Assembly: GCA_026002875.1 (NCBI GenBank)
Contig: BPGE01000001.1
Span: 1,488,001-1,552,000 of the forward strand
Length of the DNA: 64,000 bases
Origin: Bryobacteraceae bacterium
Lineage (GTDB): Bacteria > Acidobacteriota > Terriglobia > Bryobacterales > Bryobacteraceae
Reading direction: 5' to 3'
The position numbers and the translations under genes are program-made. Each line of letters begins with the position of its first letter. Position 1 is the first letter of the stretch. Below are positions 1 through 9,061 of the stretch, one piece after another. Under the pieces are notes generated by a model. That model was not told the DNA's origin. It saw only the letters and a list, made by a program, of their open reading frames with translations, and ran no database searches.

Positions 1-32
1 TATGCGTGGACGATAGGGAAGGGGTCCGACGC

Positions 33-1091
33 ATGATTGTCTGGGTTCCATGCGGGCCAAGATTGCTGGCTTCGGCCCGGTTCTACGCTTACCGTACCCA
101 TGAGATTCTGGCCAACCGTGGATACGCATCCATGGTATTCAGGAGCCCGAGCAAGACGCAACATGACCTGACTGAGGCCGAATGTCGAAGATTGGTCAGG
201 CTGACTGCTGAAGGGAAAGGACCGCATCTCATTGTATTCCAGAAGGTATGGGGGCCGAGGGCGTTGGATGCGGCACAGAGCCTCAAGAGGCGAGGCCATT
301 GGATTCTTTACGCAGGGAGCAATCTGAGGCGCGACCAGGCCATGGCGATTGAGGCGCATGCCTGCATCGCTTCCTCGGAGATCATTCGAAACGAGCTCGC
401 AAAATACTGTCCTGATGTTGTCGTCGCACCGGAGCCTGTGGATTGCTGGGTTCCTCCGGGGACCCGGTCTTTCCGAGAGAGTCCTATTCGCCGGCTCTGC
501 TGGATTGGATCGGAGGCCAACCAGGCGACGCTTGATCGATTCTTGCCGATCGAAGCAGCCAAACGGCGTGGTGTGGAAGTCAAAGTCATTTCTCAAGGAA
601 AACGGGCGAGCGTCCAATACGATCCGACCAGGCTGGTGGAACATTGTGCCGACTGTGACGTGATGTTGGTGACGGCAAGCATCAATCCTGAAGCATCCCC
701 GAACCGAATCATTCAAGGATGGGCCCTTGGTCTACCAGTCATCGTGGACATGGCTCATCCATACAGCCAGATCATCAAGAATGGCGTTGATGGCTATCTA
801 GCAAGGGATTGGAAAGAATTCGCCCATGTCGTGGATACGCTTAGAGACCCTTTCAAACGCTTCCGGATTGCTGAAGCAGGCTTCACAAAGGCGAATAGGG
901 ACTTTAATGATGAGGCTATCGGCGACTGGTGGCAGCACTATCTGAACGCCAGGGGGTGGAGCAGAGTTTTGCGACGATCTCAATGCAGGCTTGCAATAAG
1001 ACCATCGTGGATGGAAACGCATCGCCTCAGGGATGTGATGAGGAGGATCCACGCCCTTTTGCAACCGCGACGAAAATCGGAGCGGCAATAA
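33..1091 (+). CDS. GT-B fold glycosyltransferase (GT4-like)
   Basis: A 352-residue cytoplasmic protein that probably transfers a sugar from an activated donor during polysaccharide assembly. The C-terminal half has the GT4-like layout: a strand rich in small residues, then NRIIQGWALGLPVIV and a following VDGYLARD segment, which in this family form the donor-binding lobe. The N-terminal half is poorly conserved and the acceptor cannot be guessed. I chose the ATG at 33 because a purine-rich GGAAGGGG lies 9 bases upstream; a GTG at 6 in the same frame has no such site. The gene precedes an AT-rich spacer and then other polysaccharide genes. The family is fairly certain, the exact sugar is not. 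Confidence 0.7.
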   Translation: MIVWVPCGPRLLASARFYAYRTHEILANRGYASMVFRSPSKTQHDLTEAECRRLVRLTAEGKGPHLIVFQKVWGPRALDAAQSLKRRGHWILYAGSNLRRDQAMAIEAHACIASSEIIRNELAKYCPDVVVAPEPVDCWVPPGTRSFRESPIRRLCWIGSEANQATLDRFLPIEAAKRRGVEVKVISQGKRASVQYDPTRLVEHCADCDVMLVTASINPEASPNRIIQGWALGLPVIVDMAHPYSQIIKNGVDGYLARDWKEFAHVVDTLRDPFKRFRIAEAGFTKANRDFNDEAIGDWWQHYLNARGWSRVLRRSQCRLAIRPSWMETHRLRDVMRRIHALLQPRRKSERQ

Positions 1092-1393
1092 GGAAAGCAT
1101 GATCCGAGGACGGAATTTTGAAGAAAGCCGTGGATTGATAAAAACCCAAGTTGCTTATTAAAAGATATTATTAAGACGTTATAAGGTCTTGTTCTGTTCA
1201 AATGCTGCAGCCCTAACATGTCGCTGAGATATCCCACTCGATCACAAAAGCTGCGCCCTAGCACTCTAATTTTGCGCATAATTTTTTGCGGAAATATGCC
1301 TTTTTCGGCAACCAGTTAACTCATTGATTCTCGCTTTTCGATCTCGCCAAAATCAGCTTGTTACCGCATCCTGTGAAGACATGAGGAGGCTTT
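1092..1393. other. AT-rich intergenic spacer
   Basis: No gene is visible. The stretch around 1135-1200 is much richer in A and T than the neighbouring genes (runs such as TTAAAAGATATTATTAAG), so it may carry the promoter for the downstream genes, but I cannot place convincing -35/-10 boxes. A good ribosome binding site, GAGGAGG at 1382-1388, ends the spacer just before the next start codon. Confidence 0.4.
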
Positions 1394-2338
1394 GTGAGCG
1401 CCCGTTCCATCGTAATAATCCGTGCGGCCGGAGAGCGGACGGAATCGGCGTGTATTGAAGCCGTGAGCCGACAAGCGAGAGGGTGGCTGGGTGTAGAGGT
1501 CGTACGGGAGAGGCCTTTCTGGAAGGCGCTTTCGAAGTCGATTGGAATAGCCTGCCGGGCCGAAACGCGATGGGCGGTATGCGTTGATGCGGACGTGCTC
1601 GTACGGAACGGATGCCTCGAGAGAGCCATAGTGGAGGCATCACAATGCAGACATGGATTTTTCATGTTGAATTTTCGGGTTCTTGATCGTCTGATGGGTG
1701 GAGAGGTCAGCGGGGGATTGCACCTCTATAGCGGAAAGCTGCTGAGGCAAGCGCTAGAGCTACTTCCCCAAGTGGAGTCCGCTTTGCGCCCAGAAAATGC
1801 CCTATGTGCCAAGATGGCCGAGCGCGGCTATCCGACAGTGAGAAGCAAGTATTTGGTTGGGTTGCACGACTTCGAGCAATACTATCGTGACATCTACAGG
1901 AAAATGTTTGTAAAGGCTAATAAAATGGGTGCGCTTTTGCCGTATCTATTTGCACGATGTAACCAAGAGAAAAATAGGATCGAGCACCGGGTCGCACTCG
2001 CTGGGCTCATTGACGGAATTGCAGCCGGCGCCGCTGGGCGGCGTGCAAGCCTGAATGTAGCCTATTACAGAGAGATGGCTGATCGGGTGTTGAGTGAGGC
2101 AGGGATCGCTGAGCGGGGACCTTTGACGGCTTTCGATGCGACGCGAGTGGACGAGGTCGTGGACTCATTCGTTCCGGACGAGCTATACAGGGCTCACCGA
2201 AGCATGCTGGCTGCGGATGGCGAGGTCTGTTGGTTTGGGCAAGATGCGCCGTGGACAGCAAAGTTTGTACGGCGAGTCCGGAAAGCTTTGCAAAGAAGAC
2301 TAGAGGCTCTGGAGCGGCGTCTTGGAGGGTCGGCCTGA
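1394..2338 (+). CDS. GT-A-like glycosyltransferase with DxD motif
   Basis: A 314-residue protein starting at GTG, six bases after a strong GAGGAGG site. Residues around 60-75 read WAVCVDADVLV, a hydrophobic strand followed by the DxD-type acidic motif that binds metal and nucleotide sugar in GT-A enzymes. A GxHLYS segment follows, and then a basic, helix-rich C-terminal half that resembles no family I can name. No signal peptide or membrane segment is evident. Its position between a GT4-like gene and an asparagine synthetase in a polysaccharide locus supports a transferase role. The assignment rests on the motif and context only. Confidence 0.5.
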   Translation: MSARSIVIIRAAGERTESACIEAVSRQARGWLGVEVVRERPFWKALSKSIGIACRAETRWAVCVDADVLVRNGCLERAIVEASQCRHGFFMLNFRVLDRLMGGEVSGGLHLYSGKLLRQALELLPQVESALRPENALCAKMAERGYPTVRSKYLVGLHDFEQYYRDIYRKMFVKANKMGALLPYLFARCNQEKNRIEHRVALAGLIDGIAAGAAGRRASLNVAYYREMADRVLSEAGIAERGPLTAFDATRVDEVVDSFVPDELYRAHRSMLAADGEVCWFGQDAPWTAKFVRRVRKALQRRLEALERRLGGSA

Positions 2339-2623
2339 ATCTGGAGGTGAGGATTCGTGAACACAGTGAGTCGGAGCGAGCGCGGGCGAGAAGGCAGGTC
2401 GGATGCAGAGGTTGAGAGGTGCCTGCCGATTGGCATGGAGCACGAACTTTACTCGGAGTATTAAGCGCGGAAGTGTGCTCCACATTGCTGGCGAGTCACC
2501 GGATTCGATGCGCGAAGAATCTGAGTGTTTCAGGAGTGCTTGGTGGGGCAGCACGGCGCAAGAAATGAAGTCTGGACCGGTGTGCGTGGTTAGAGAGAGG
2601 GCCGAAGCGGGGAAGGCACAACC

Positions 2624-4492
2624 GTGTGCGGGTTTGTCGGACGTTTGAGAGGTGAAGGTCGCGGGCGGGGCGACAGATGTGAGCTTCTGTCTGCATCGGC
2701 TCTCATGGTACGGCGCGGGCCGGATGACGAGGGGTATTGGGACGATGGGCGGTGTTTCCTGGGATTCCGGCGGCTGGCGATTCTGGACCTGACGCCGGCT
2801 GGGCATCAGCCGATGGTGAGCGGGGATGGGCGGAGCGTGATCGTTTTCAATGGGGAGTTGTACAACTTCCCGGAGCTCAAACGGGAGCTGGAAGCGGAGG
2901 GGGTAAGGTTCCGGTCACGATCGGATACCGAGGTGGTGTTGGAGGCCCTGAACCGGTGGGGAGAAGGTGTGGTGGGACGGTTCAACGGGATGTTTGCGTT
3001 CGCATGGTATTCGATTGCGGGGCGGCGGCTGGTGCTGGGGCGGGATCATGCGGGGATCAAGCCGCTCTTTTACAGGATAGGGCCGGGCGACGGGCAGGTG
3101 AGTTTCGCCTCGCAGCTCAACTGCCTGGTTTTGCCGGCGATGGGGGGCGAGCCGAGACTGAGGCTGGACGCTCTTGGGCTGTATCTAAGGTTGAACTATT
3201 GCCCCGCCCCTTACACGATCTATGAAGACATCTGGCAGTTGCCGGCGGGGCACATCCTGACGGTTGAAGCGAACGGAGAGAGGCGGCTGAGGCAGTGGTG
3301 GGGACTGCCGGAAGCGCCGGAACCGGTTGACGGCAAGACGTTGCTGGAATTGGACGAGCGACTCGAATCGGCAATCGACAACGCGGTGAGGCGGCAGCGG
3401 GTGGCGGATGTGCCGGTCGGAGTCTTTCTCTCCGGGGGGGTGGACTCGCCGCTGGTGGCTGCGGTGAGCGCGTCGCAGAGACACGGGGCGGTTAGGACTT
3501 ATACGATCGGAATGCCGGGCTGGGCCCATGACGAGAGCGGAGATGCGAAACGCTATGCGCAGATCCTGGGCTGCGCTCATAAAGTCCATGAGGTGGGGGA
3601 GACCGAGGCGCTGGCACTAGTGGACGAAGTAGCTCAAGCGCAGGTGGAGCCATTCAGCGACTACTCGATGCTGCCGACGATGCTGGTGAGCCGGCTGGCT
3701 CGGGAAGATGTGATCGTGGCGCTGAGCGGCGATGGGGGCGATGAGCTGTTCTTCGGGTATGAGCGACCCCATTCGCTGTGGCGGAACGGGATGGATTTTC
3801 GTTATCCCCTTGTGATACGGCGGCTGCTCTACTATAGCGGCCGGCTGGGTTTGGGGACGCGGCGGTCGAGCGCTATTGTGCATCGCGATCCCGGGGACTA
3901 CTACTTCACTGTGAACAGCCGCTTTGGCGACGATCACTTCGGCAGGCTACCGAGAGAGATGCAGGAAGTCCCTGAAGATTTTCGGCTCTACGAATTCAGG
4001 CAGCCGGTAACAGCGAAGACGCTGGCTGATTTTTCGCGCCGGGTAGAGTACTCGGGACAGCTACAGCGAGTACTGCGGAAAGTCGACATGGCGTCGATGC
4101 ATTACAGCCTTGAGGTGCGGGTTCCACTGCTGGACCGGGAGGTGATCGAGGCGAGCCTGGCGTATGACGGCGCGGAGGAGCTGCGTTCCGGGCAGCGGAA
4201 GCGGGCGCTGCGGCGGCTGCTGGCGAAGCATGTTGGGGAGGATGCGATCCCGCAGCATAAGCGGGGGTTCGGCGTACCGCTGGCGAAGTGGCTGCGCGGG
4301 GCCTTGCGGGAGCGGGTGGAGGACGAGCTTTTGGGGAGGGGGGCGCGCGTGGCGGAATTATTGGGACGGCCTGTGGTGCAGGCGATGTGGGAAGAGCATC
4401 AGAGCGGGAAGCGGAGCCATCATTGGGCGATTTATTCGATGCTGTCGCTGGAGTGGTGGTGGAGGGTGCATGTGGTTCGTGGCACCGGTTGA
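2624..4492 (+). CDS. asnB: Asparagine synthase (glutamine-hydrolysing), exosortase-locus type
   Basis: A 622-residue class II glutamine amidotransferase fused to an asparagine-synthase domain. Cys2, which becomes the N-terminal nucleophile after Met removal, follows the GTG start. RGPDDEGYW (about 31-39) and the NGELYN segment (76-81) belong to the glutaminase domain. The ATP-pyrophosphatase loop SGGVDS lies at 270-275, with SGDGGDELFFGYER further on. Such genes recur in exosortase-associated polysaccharide loci, where they may amidate a sugar or peptide rather than make free asparagine; that role is known by association and not shown here. The 285 bases upstream contain no convincing gene. 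The last codons lie inside a 165-bp repeat that recurs at 5734. Confidence 0.9.
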   Translation: MCGFVGRLRGEGRGRGDRCELLSASALMVRRGPDDEGYWDDGRCFLGFRRLAILDLTPAGHQPMVSGDGRSVIVFNGELYNFPELKRELEAEGVRFRSRSDTEVVLEALNRWGEGVVGRFNGMFAFAWYSIAGRRLVLGRDHAGIKPLFYRIGPGDGQVSFASQLNCLVLPAMGGEPRLRLDALGLYLRLNYCPAPYTIYEDIWQLPAGHILTVEANGERRLRQWWGLPEAPEPVDGKTLLELDERLESAIDNAVRRQRVADVPVGVFLSGGVDSPLVAAVSASQRHGAVRTYTIGMPGWAHDESGDAKRYAQILGCAHKVHEVGETEALALVDEVAQAQVEPFSDYSMLPTMLVSRLAREDVIVALSGDGGDELFFGYERPHSLWRNGMDFRYPLVIRRLLYYSGRLGLGTRRSSAIVHRDPGDYYFTVNSRFGDDHFGRLPREMQEVPEDFRLYEFRQPVTAKTLADFSRRVEYSGQLQRVLRKVDMASMHYSLEVRVPLLDREVIEASLAYDGAEELRSGQRKRALRRLLAKHVGEDAIPQHKRGFGVPLAKWLRGALRERVEDELLGRGARVAELLGRPVVQAMWEEHQSGKRSHHWAIYSMLSLEWWWRVHVVRGTG

Positions 4493-4622
4493 AGCGGGTG
4501 CGGTGGCCGCCACGCAAGTGCGAGGGGAGAGCTGGAGGATGTGGGGACAGTCCGCTGTATCCACAAGAGAGCGGCGAGGGTGGTTGGGGAGTTGAGGTGG
4601 GGGGAAACAGTGGACTGTCCCC
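4458..4622 (+). repeat. Copy 1 of a 165-bp direct repeat (asnB tail plus 80-bp palindrome)
   Basis: This stretch recurs at 5734-5898 with about seven mismatches. It begins inside asnB, covers its last eleven codons and stop, and ends with an 80-bp inverted-repeat element. The left arm at 4543-4562 begins GGGGACAGTCCGCTGT and the right arm at 4603-4622 ends GGACTGTCCCC. The two copies bracket a single frameshifted GT2 gene. A small separate hairpin, CCCCCGGC-TGAA-GCCGGGGG, follows at 4665-4686. Confidence 0.85.
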
Positions 4623-4708
4623 GAAGGTGGAACTGTCGATGGCGGCCGCGAAGACGGGCGCGGAAGCCCCCGGCTGAAGCCGGGGGGAACCTCTAATTTG
4701 GTGGCCTT

Positions 4709-5649
4709 GTGGGTAGCCTGCCATCCGTGAGTGTCATTGTGGCGACCCGGGACCGTCCTGCTCTGCTCCGGCGGGCGCTCGAGTCCCTCGAGAAGCAGAC
4801 GTGGATCGATTTCGAAGTGGTCGTTGTGGATGACGGTAGCCAGGCGCCACAATCCGTGGAATCTGTGATGCCTTCCGATTCCCGGTTCCGACTGTTGCGG
4901 CTCCCGATCTCGGAAGGGCCAGGTGGAGCAAGGAATCGGGGATTCGAAGAGGCGCGCGGACAGCTCGTCGCGATTCTGGACGATGATGACATCGCGATTC
5001 CGGAGAGGCTGGAGCGCCAAGCAAAGGTCCTGCTTGAAGATTCCTCGGCCGGGCTGACTTTCTCGGCGGTGCAATGGTTCCGTGGGGAGAGCGAGCCGAC
5101 GGGCGTGTTTCCAGGGCGCTGGCCGGCGGGCGGTGGCCGGAAGATCCGGGCAAAGTTTTCCGAATGCTGTATCTGGAGAGCAACAAGATCCCGAATACGA
5201 CGGTGATGCTCCGGCGGGAGCTGTTGTCGAGATTCCGGTATCCTGAGTGGACTCGCATTGGGGAGGACTGGTTCCTGTTCCTTCAGATGGCGGCGAGCGG
5301 GGTTCGGATGAAGGCCATTCGGGATTGCCTGGTATGGCAGCGCCGGGATGGGCAGACGCGGAGCCTTGTACAGGACCTCGACTACCGTCTCACATCGGAG
5401 TTCGAGGTGCTGCGGCGGATCCGGCTCTGGCTTGAGAAGATGGGAATCCGTGAATTTGACTCATTGCACCGGCGTGCCCTCAGCAACGCTTATGCCCGTC
5501 AAGCGCGGATGATCTCCCGGTTCCGGGGGCTGATGTTAGCAATGCGAGGCGTTGGAAATGACCCGTTGAATCGGGGCGCATGGTCGGCAGCGGCAGAGAT
5601 TCTGGGCAGGGCAGGACGGCGGGTTGCGAGGAAGGCGGGTCTTGCCTGA
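4709..5649 (+). CDS. GT2 glycosyltransferase, one-base frameshift
   Basis: A family 2 glycosyltransferase split by a frameshift. The first part has SVIVATRDRPALLRRAL, the VVVVDDGS strand-loop and AILDDDD, the usual nucleotide-sugar and metal-binding elements. The second part, from about 5131, continues with LYLESNKIPNTTVMLRREL and a GEDWFLFLQM acceptor-side motif. The frame changes between about 5122 and 5140 in the G-rich tract ggcgggcggtgg. Restoring one G gives a continuous protein of about 313 residues. The start is a GTG with a weak ribosome site. The gene is flanked by 165-bp direct repeats, as if inserted behind asnB. It is either a sequencing error or a recently inactivated gene. Confidence 0.75.
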
Positions 5650-5733
5650 GAGGCCGCGAAGAAGGACCCGGACTTACGGGGTCTTAGACCTACGGGCCCC
5701 CTGTTACGTCCCTCGATGGGCTGGAGGAGGCTG

Positions 5734-5898
5734 GGTGGAGGGTGCATGTGGTTCGTGGCACCGGCTGATGCCGGTGCGGTGGCCGCTACGCAAGTGCGAG
5801 GGGAGAACTGGAGGATGTGGGGACAGTCCGCTGTGTCCACAAGAGAGCGGCGAGGGTGGTTGGGGAGTTGAGGTGGGGGGACACAGTGGACTGTCCCC
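5734..5898 (+). repeat. Copy 2 of the 165-bp repeat (asnB tail remnant plus 80-bp palindrome)
   Basis: Near-identical to 4458-4622. The first codons read W-R-V-H-V-V-R-G-T-G-stop, exactly the end of the asparagine synthase, although no such gene precedes them here. The 80-bp palindromic element spans 5819-5898, with arms GGGGACAGTCCGCTGTGTCC and its near-perfect reverse complement and a spacer of about 40 bases. A lone right arm of the same element is seen at 6124-6146. Confidence 0.85.
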
Positions 5899-6227
5899 GT
5901 TTGGCGCCTGCGGATGCGGGCGCTGCAGCCCATGCAAAGGCGAGGAGAAACCTCGAGTGTGGGGGGCGCTCGGTCGAAAATCGCCCGCTGGGCGAGAGTG
6001 CCCGGTCGCGCCTGCGGCGCGATGCGGATTCATCGGCGGGTAGGAAGAGGCTTTGACCGCTTGGTCGCAGCCCTTCGGGCTGCTCCCGCGCGGCTCTGAA
6101 GGGCGCGGGGGGAAACCGGAGAGGGGGGACGCAGTGGACGGTCCCCGATTGGCCCCGGCATGAATGCCGGGGGAAATCCTGAGAACAAGGCGCTCGGGCA
6201 CCTGCCGAACCGCAGCGTATCAGCTTC
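5899..6227 (+). repeat. Intergenic hairpin repeats (TTCGGG-loop and CCCCGGC types)
   Basis: No gene is supported between the GT2 gene and 6228. The sequence holds a hairpin repeat at 6055-6098 containing GGTCGCAGCCCTTCGGGC and then TGCTCCCGCGCGGC, which recurs near 32464, 45609 and 45921. It also holds a second hairpin, CCCCGGCATGAATGCCGGGG, at about 6151-6170, followed by GAAATCC. These look like REP-type palindromic units and not like coding DNA. Confidence 0.65.
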
Positions 6228-7361
6228 ATGATTCGGATTTTGTACACGATCCCGAATTTCATTACGGCCGGATCGGGTGGGGCGATGCTCAACATTGTTT
6301 CGCGGTTGGACCGGAAGGTGTTCGAGCCGGCGGTGTGCGTCTTGAGGAGAGGCGGGAAGCTGGACAGGGTGGTAGAGGAAATGGGGATCCCGCTAATCGA
6401 GGCACCGTTTGTTGTCGGAGCGAGGCCCTATTCCACCCTCCTCTGGCGCGCATGGAAGGCGGCGAGGATGTTCCGGCCCTACCGGTTCGATCTGTGGCAC
6501 TCGTTCCATTATGGGGATGACTACACGGAGCCGCTGGTAGCGTATATGTCGGGCGCGCGGGCGTGGGTTTACACGAAGAAGAACATGAACTGGAGGGGGC
6601 GGGCGTGGAAGGTGAGGAGCGTGCTGGCGCGGGGCATCGCGGCACAGAACAGCCGGATGATGGGAGAGTTCTTCGGCGCCTCGCCGTTCGAGAGGAAGAC
6701 GTTTCTGATTCCTCGCGGAGTGGATACGGCGAAGTTCCAGCCCGGTGCGGCAGCGCGTCCCGGCATGAGACAGAGGCTGGGCACGCCGCCCGGCGCGAGG
6801 GTGGTCCTGGCGGTGGGACATGTGCTGCCGGTGAAGGGGCATGACCTGCTGCTGGAAGCGGTTCGGGGCCTGGAGGGGGTGGAGGTCTGGATCGCCGGGT
6901 CGATGGCGAATCAAGAGCATGTAGAGAAAGTGCGGCGGCTGGCGGAGTCGGACGGGCTTGCCGGGAGAGTGCGTCTCCTGGGCAGCGTGGAGGATGTTGC
7001 CGGGCTGCATGCGGAGGCGGATCTTTTCGTCCACCCGAGCAGACAGGAGGGCTGCCCGGTGGCGCTGCTGGAGGCGATGGCGAGCGGGATGGCGTGCATC
7101 GCCACGGACATTGCGGGTTCGCAGGACGTGATCGAATCCGGAAAGAGCGGGCTGCTGGTGCCGCCGCTGGACGCCGGCGCGCTGCGGGCGGCGATCGAGC
7201 GGGTGTTGTCGGACGAAACGCTGCGGCAAAGCCTCGGAATAGAGGCGCGGCGGAGGATTGTAGAGCAGTATTCGATCGAGCGGGAGGTGGCGCAGCACGT
7301 GGAGATGTACTTCCGTGTGCTCGGGCGGACGGCGGGCGGAGAGCCGGGGCGTGACGCATGA
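6228..7361 (+). CDS. GT4 glycosyltransferase
   Basis: A 377-residue GT-B fold glycosyltransferase. The N-terminal lobe opens with IRILYTIPNFITAGSGGAM, including the glycine-rich loop typical of GT4. The donor lobe has VVLAVGHVLPVKGHDLLLEAV, then the catalytic-region motif HPSRQEGCPVALLEAMASG (the E-x7-E signature) and a GLLVPPLD loop. It is cytoplasmic and probably adds a sugar to a lipid-linked repeat unit. It opens a tightly packed run: its stop overlaps the next start by 4 bases (ATGA), which suggests translational coupling. Confidence 0.88.
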   Translation: MIRILYTIPNFITAGSGGAMLNIVSRLDRKVFEPAVCVLRRGGKLDRVVEEMGIPLIEAPFVVGARPYSTLLWRAWKAARMFRPYRFDLWHSFHYGDDYTEPLVAYMSGARAWVYTKKNMNWRGRAWKVRSVLARGIAAQNSRMMGEFFGASPFERKTFLIPRGVDTAKFQPGAAARPGMRQRLGTPPGARVVLAVGHVLPVKGHDLLLEAVRGLEGVEVWIAGSMANQEHVEKVRRLAESDGLAGRVRLLGSVEDVAGLHAEADLFVHPSRQEGCPVALLEAMASGMACIATDIAGSQDVIESGKSGLLVPPLDAGALRAAIERVLSDETLRQSLGIEARRRIVEQYSIEREVAQHVEMYFRVLGRTAGGEPGRDA

Positions 7362-9061
7362 GGGCATGGGTTGAGTTCGCATTGACGCTGCCGGGTGAGA
7401 GGCTCAGCGGGGATGGCAAGCGGGCAGGCACTGGGCCTGCGGCAGCGCTCCAGTGTCTGCTGACACGTTCTGACGAGCGGTGTATTGTTCTGGGAGATAC
7501 ATACGGATGCGGCGGGGCGTCCGGCGGCGAGAGCGTCCTCCGGTTTTTCCGGGAGCCGGAGCAATCGGGCGGGCTGAAGCCGAGCACGCTGTGCGGCCAT
7601 TGCGCGGCCGTCTACCGGGATGATGAGACGGGCAAGGTTCAGATCTGGACAAATCTGGCGGGCAGTCTCCACATATACCGTCAAAACGGAGCCGGCAGAG
7701 GTGCCGTGGGGACACGGTTCCGGGACCTGGCGCGGCGTTCTGAAAAGAAGCTGGACTGGGAGGGGCTGGCGGGGTTTTTCGGGCTGGGATTTTTTCCCGG
7801 GGACAGGACTTTCTATCAAGACATCCGGATTCTGCGGCCGGCGAGCGTGTATGAGTTCGACGGGCAGGGGCGGAAGGTTCGAGAGGAGCGGTACTGGCAG
7901 TGGTTCCACAAGCCGGATGAGCGGCGGAGCGAAGCGGAAACCATCGAGCAATTCGGGGAGGTGCTGCGAGAGGTTCTGGCGGATCAGACTCGGGAAGGGC
8001 GGGTGGCGCTGCCGCTGAGCGGCGGGCTGGATTCAAGGACGGTGGCGGCATGCCTGCCGGACGGGGCCAAGCCGTTCAGTTACGGGTATGGGTACACGCC
8101 GGATTCGATTGAGATCCGGATTGCACGGCAGGTGGCGGAAGCGGCAGGGCTGCGGTTCCGGCCTCATGTGATCCGGCCCTATCTGTTCGACAAACTGGAC
8201 CTGGTGGCGGAGGCGACGGAGTGCTTCCAGGACATCACGCAGGCGCGGCAGGCGGACGTGACGGACTGGCTGGGAGACGAGGCGGACTATGTTCTGGCGG
8301 CGCACTGGGGGGACGTGTTCTGCGACGACATGGGTTTCCCAGAGCTGGAGGGGACAGAAGAAAAAGTGCTGCAGCACAGCCTGAAGAAGATGAGGAAGAA
8401 GGGAAGGGGGTGGCTGCTGGAAGAGATCGTAAGGCCGCATCTGAAGGGGGACCCGGAGGAGGCGATCCGCGAAATGATGCGGGCGGAGTTGCGGAGGCTG
8501 CCGGAGATCGAGGACCCGGATTTCCGGGTGAAAGTGTTGAAGACGGAGCAGTGGGCGTTCCGGTGGACGCTGGCGAGCCTGAGGATGTATCAGGCGGCGG
8601 CGTTCCCCCGGATTCCGTTTCTCGATCCCCGCGTGATGGAGTTCTTCTGCACGGTGCCGACGAGAATGGTCCGGGGGCGGCGGTTGCAGATCGAGTATCT
8701 GAAGCGGCATGCGCCGCGGTTTGCGCGGATTCCCTGGCAGCCTTATGAAGCGAACCTGTTCGTGTACGATTGGTCGCCGCTGTGGATGAAGCCGGTGCGG
8801 GCGGTGCGGAAGCTGAAGCGGATGGTGACGGGGGAAAGGCCGATCCAGAGGAACTGGGAGGTGCAGTTCTTTGCGCCGGGGCAATGGGAGCGGCTGGAGG
8901 GCGTGCTGCTGCGAAAGGGCGCGCCACTGCACGAGTTTGTGGCCCCGGGGAAGGTGCGGGCGCTGCTGGACCTGTTTCGGGCGCAGCCGGACGGTGCGAA
9001 CGGGTATGCGGTATCGATGCTGCTGACGTTCGCGGTTTGGCTGGAGCGGGTGCATGGGTGA
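7358..9061 (+). CDS. Asparagine-synthase-like protein lacking the N-terminal nucleophile Cys
   Basis: A 567-residue protein with the asparagine-synthase ATP-pyrophosphatase loop SGGLDSRTV at 221-229 and a degenerate amidotransferase-like N-terminal domain (motifs such as IWTNLAGSLHIYR and FFGLGFFPGDRTFYQDI). Unlike the asnB at 2624 there is no Cys at position 2, so glutamine hydrolysis in the usual way is unlikely. It may use another amine donor or form amide/lactam bonds, as other members of this superfamily do; that is inference. It overlaps its neighbours on both sides by a few bases, so it belongs to the same operon as the surrounding glycosyltransferases. Confidence 0.8.
   Translation: MRAWVEFALTLPGERLSGDGKRAGTGPAAALQCLLTRSDERCIVLGDTYGCGGASGGESVLRFFREPEQSGGLKPSTLCGHCAAVYRDDETGKVQIWTNLAGSLHIYRQNGAGRGAVGTRFRDLARRSEKKLDWEGLAGFFGLGFFPGDRTFYQDIRILRPASVYEFDGQGRKVREERYWQWFHKPDERRSEAETIEQFGEVLREVLADQTREGRVALPLSGGLDSRTVAACLPDGAKPFSYGYGYTPDSIEIRIARQVAEAAGLRFRPHVIRPYLFDKLDLVAEATECFQDITQARQADVTDWLGDEADYVLAAHWGDVFCDDMGFPELEGTEEKVLQHSLKKMRKKGRGWLLEEIVRPHLKGDPEEAIREMMRAELRRLPEIEDPDFRVKVLKTEQWAFRWTLASLRMYQAAAFPRIPFLDPRVMEFFCTVPTRMVRGRRLQIEYLKRHAPRFARIPWQPYEANLFVYDWSPLWMKPVRAVRKLKRMVTGERPIQRNWEVQFFAPGQWERLEGVLLRKGAPLHEFVAPGKVRALLDLFRAQPDGANGYAVSMLLTFAVWLERVHG

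Noticed and set aside
2403-2648. A small open frame upstream of asnB
   Set aside because: No ribosome site or recognisable motif, and it overlaps the asnB start in another frame.
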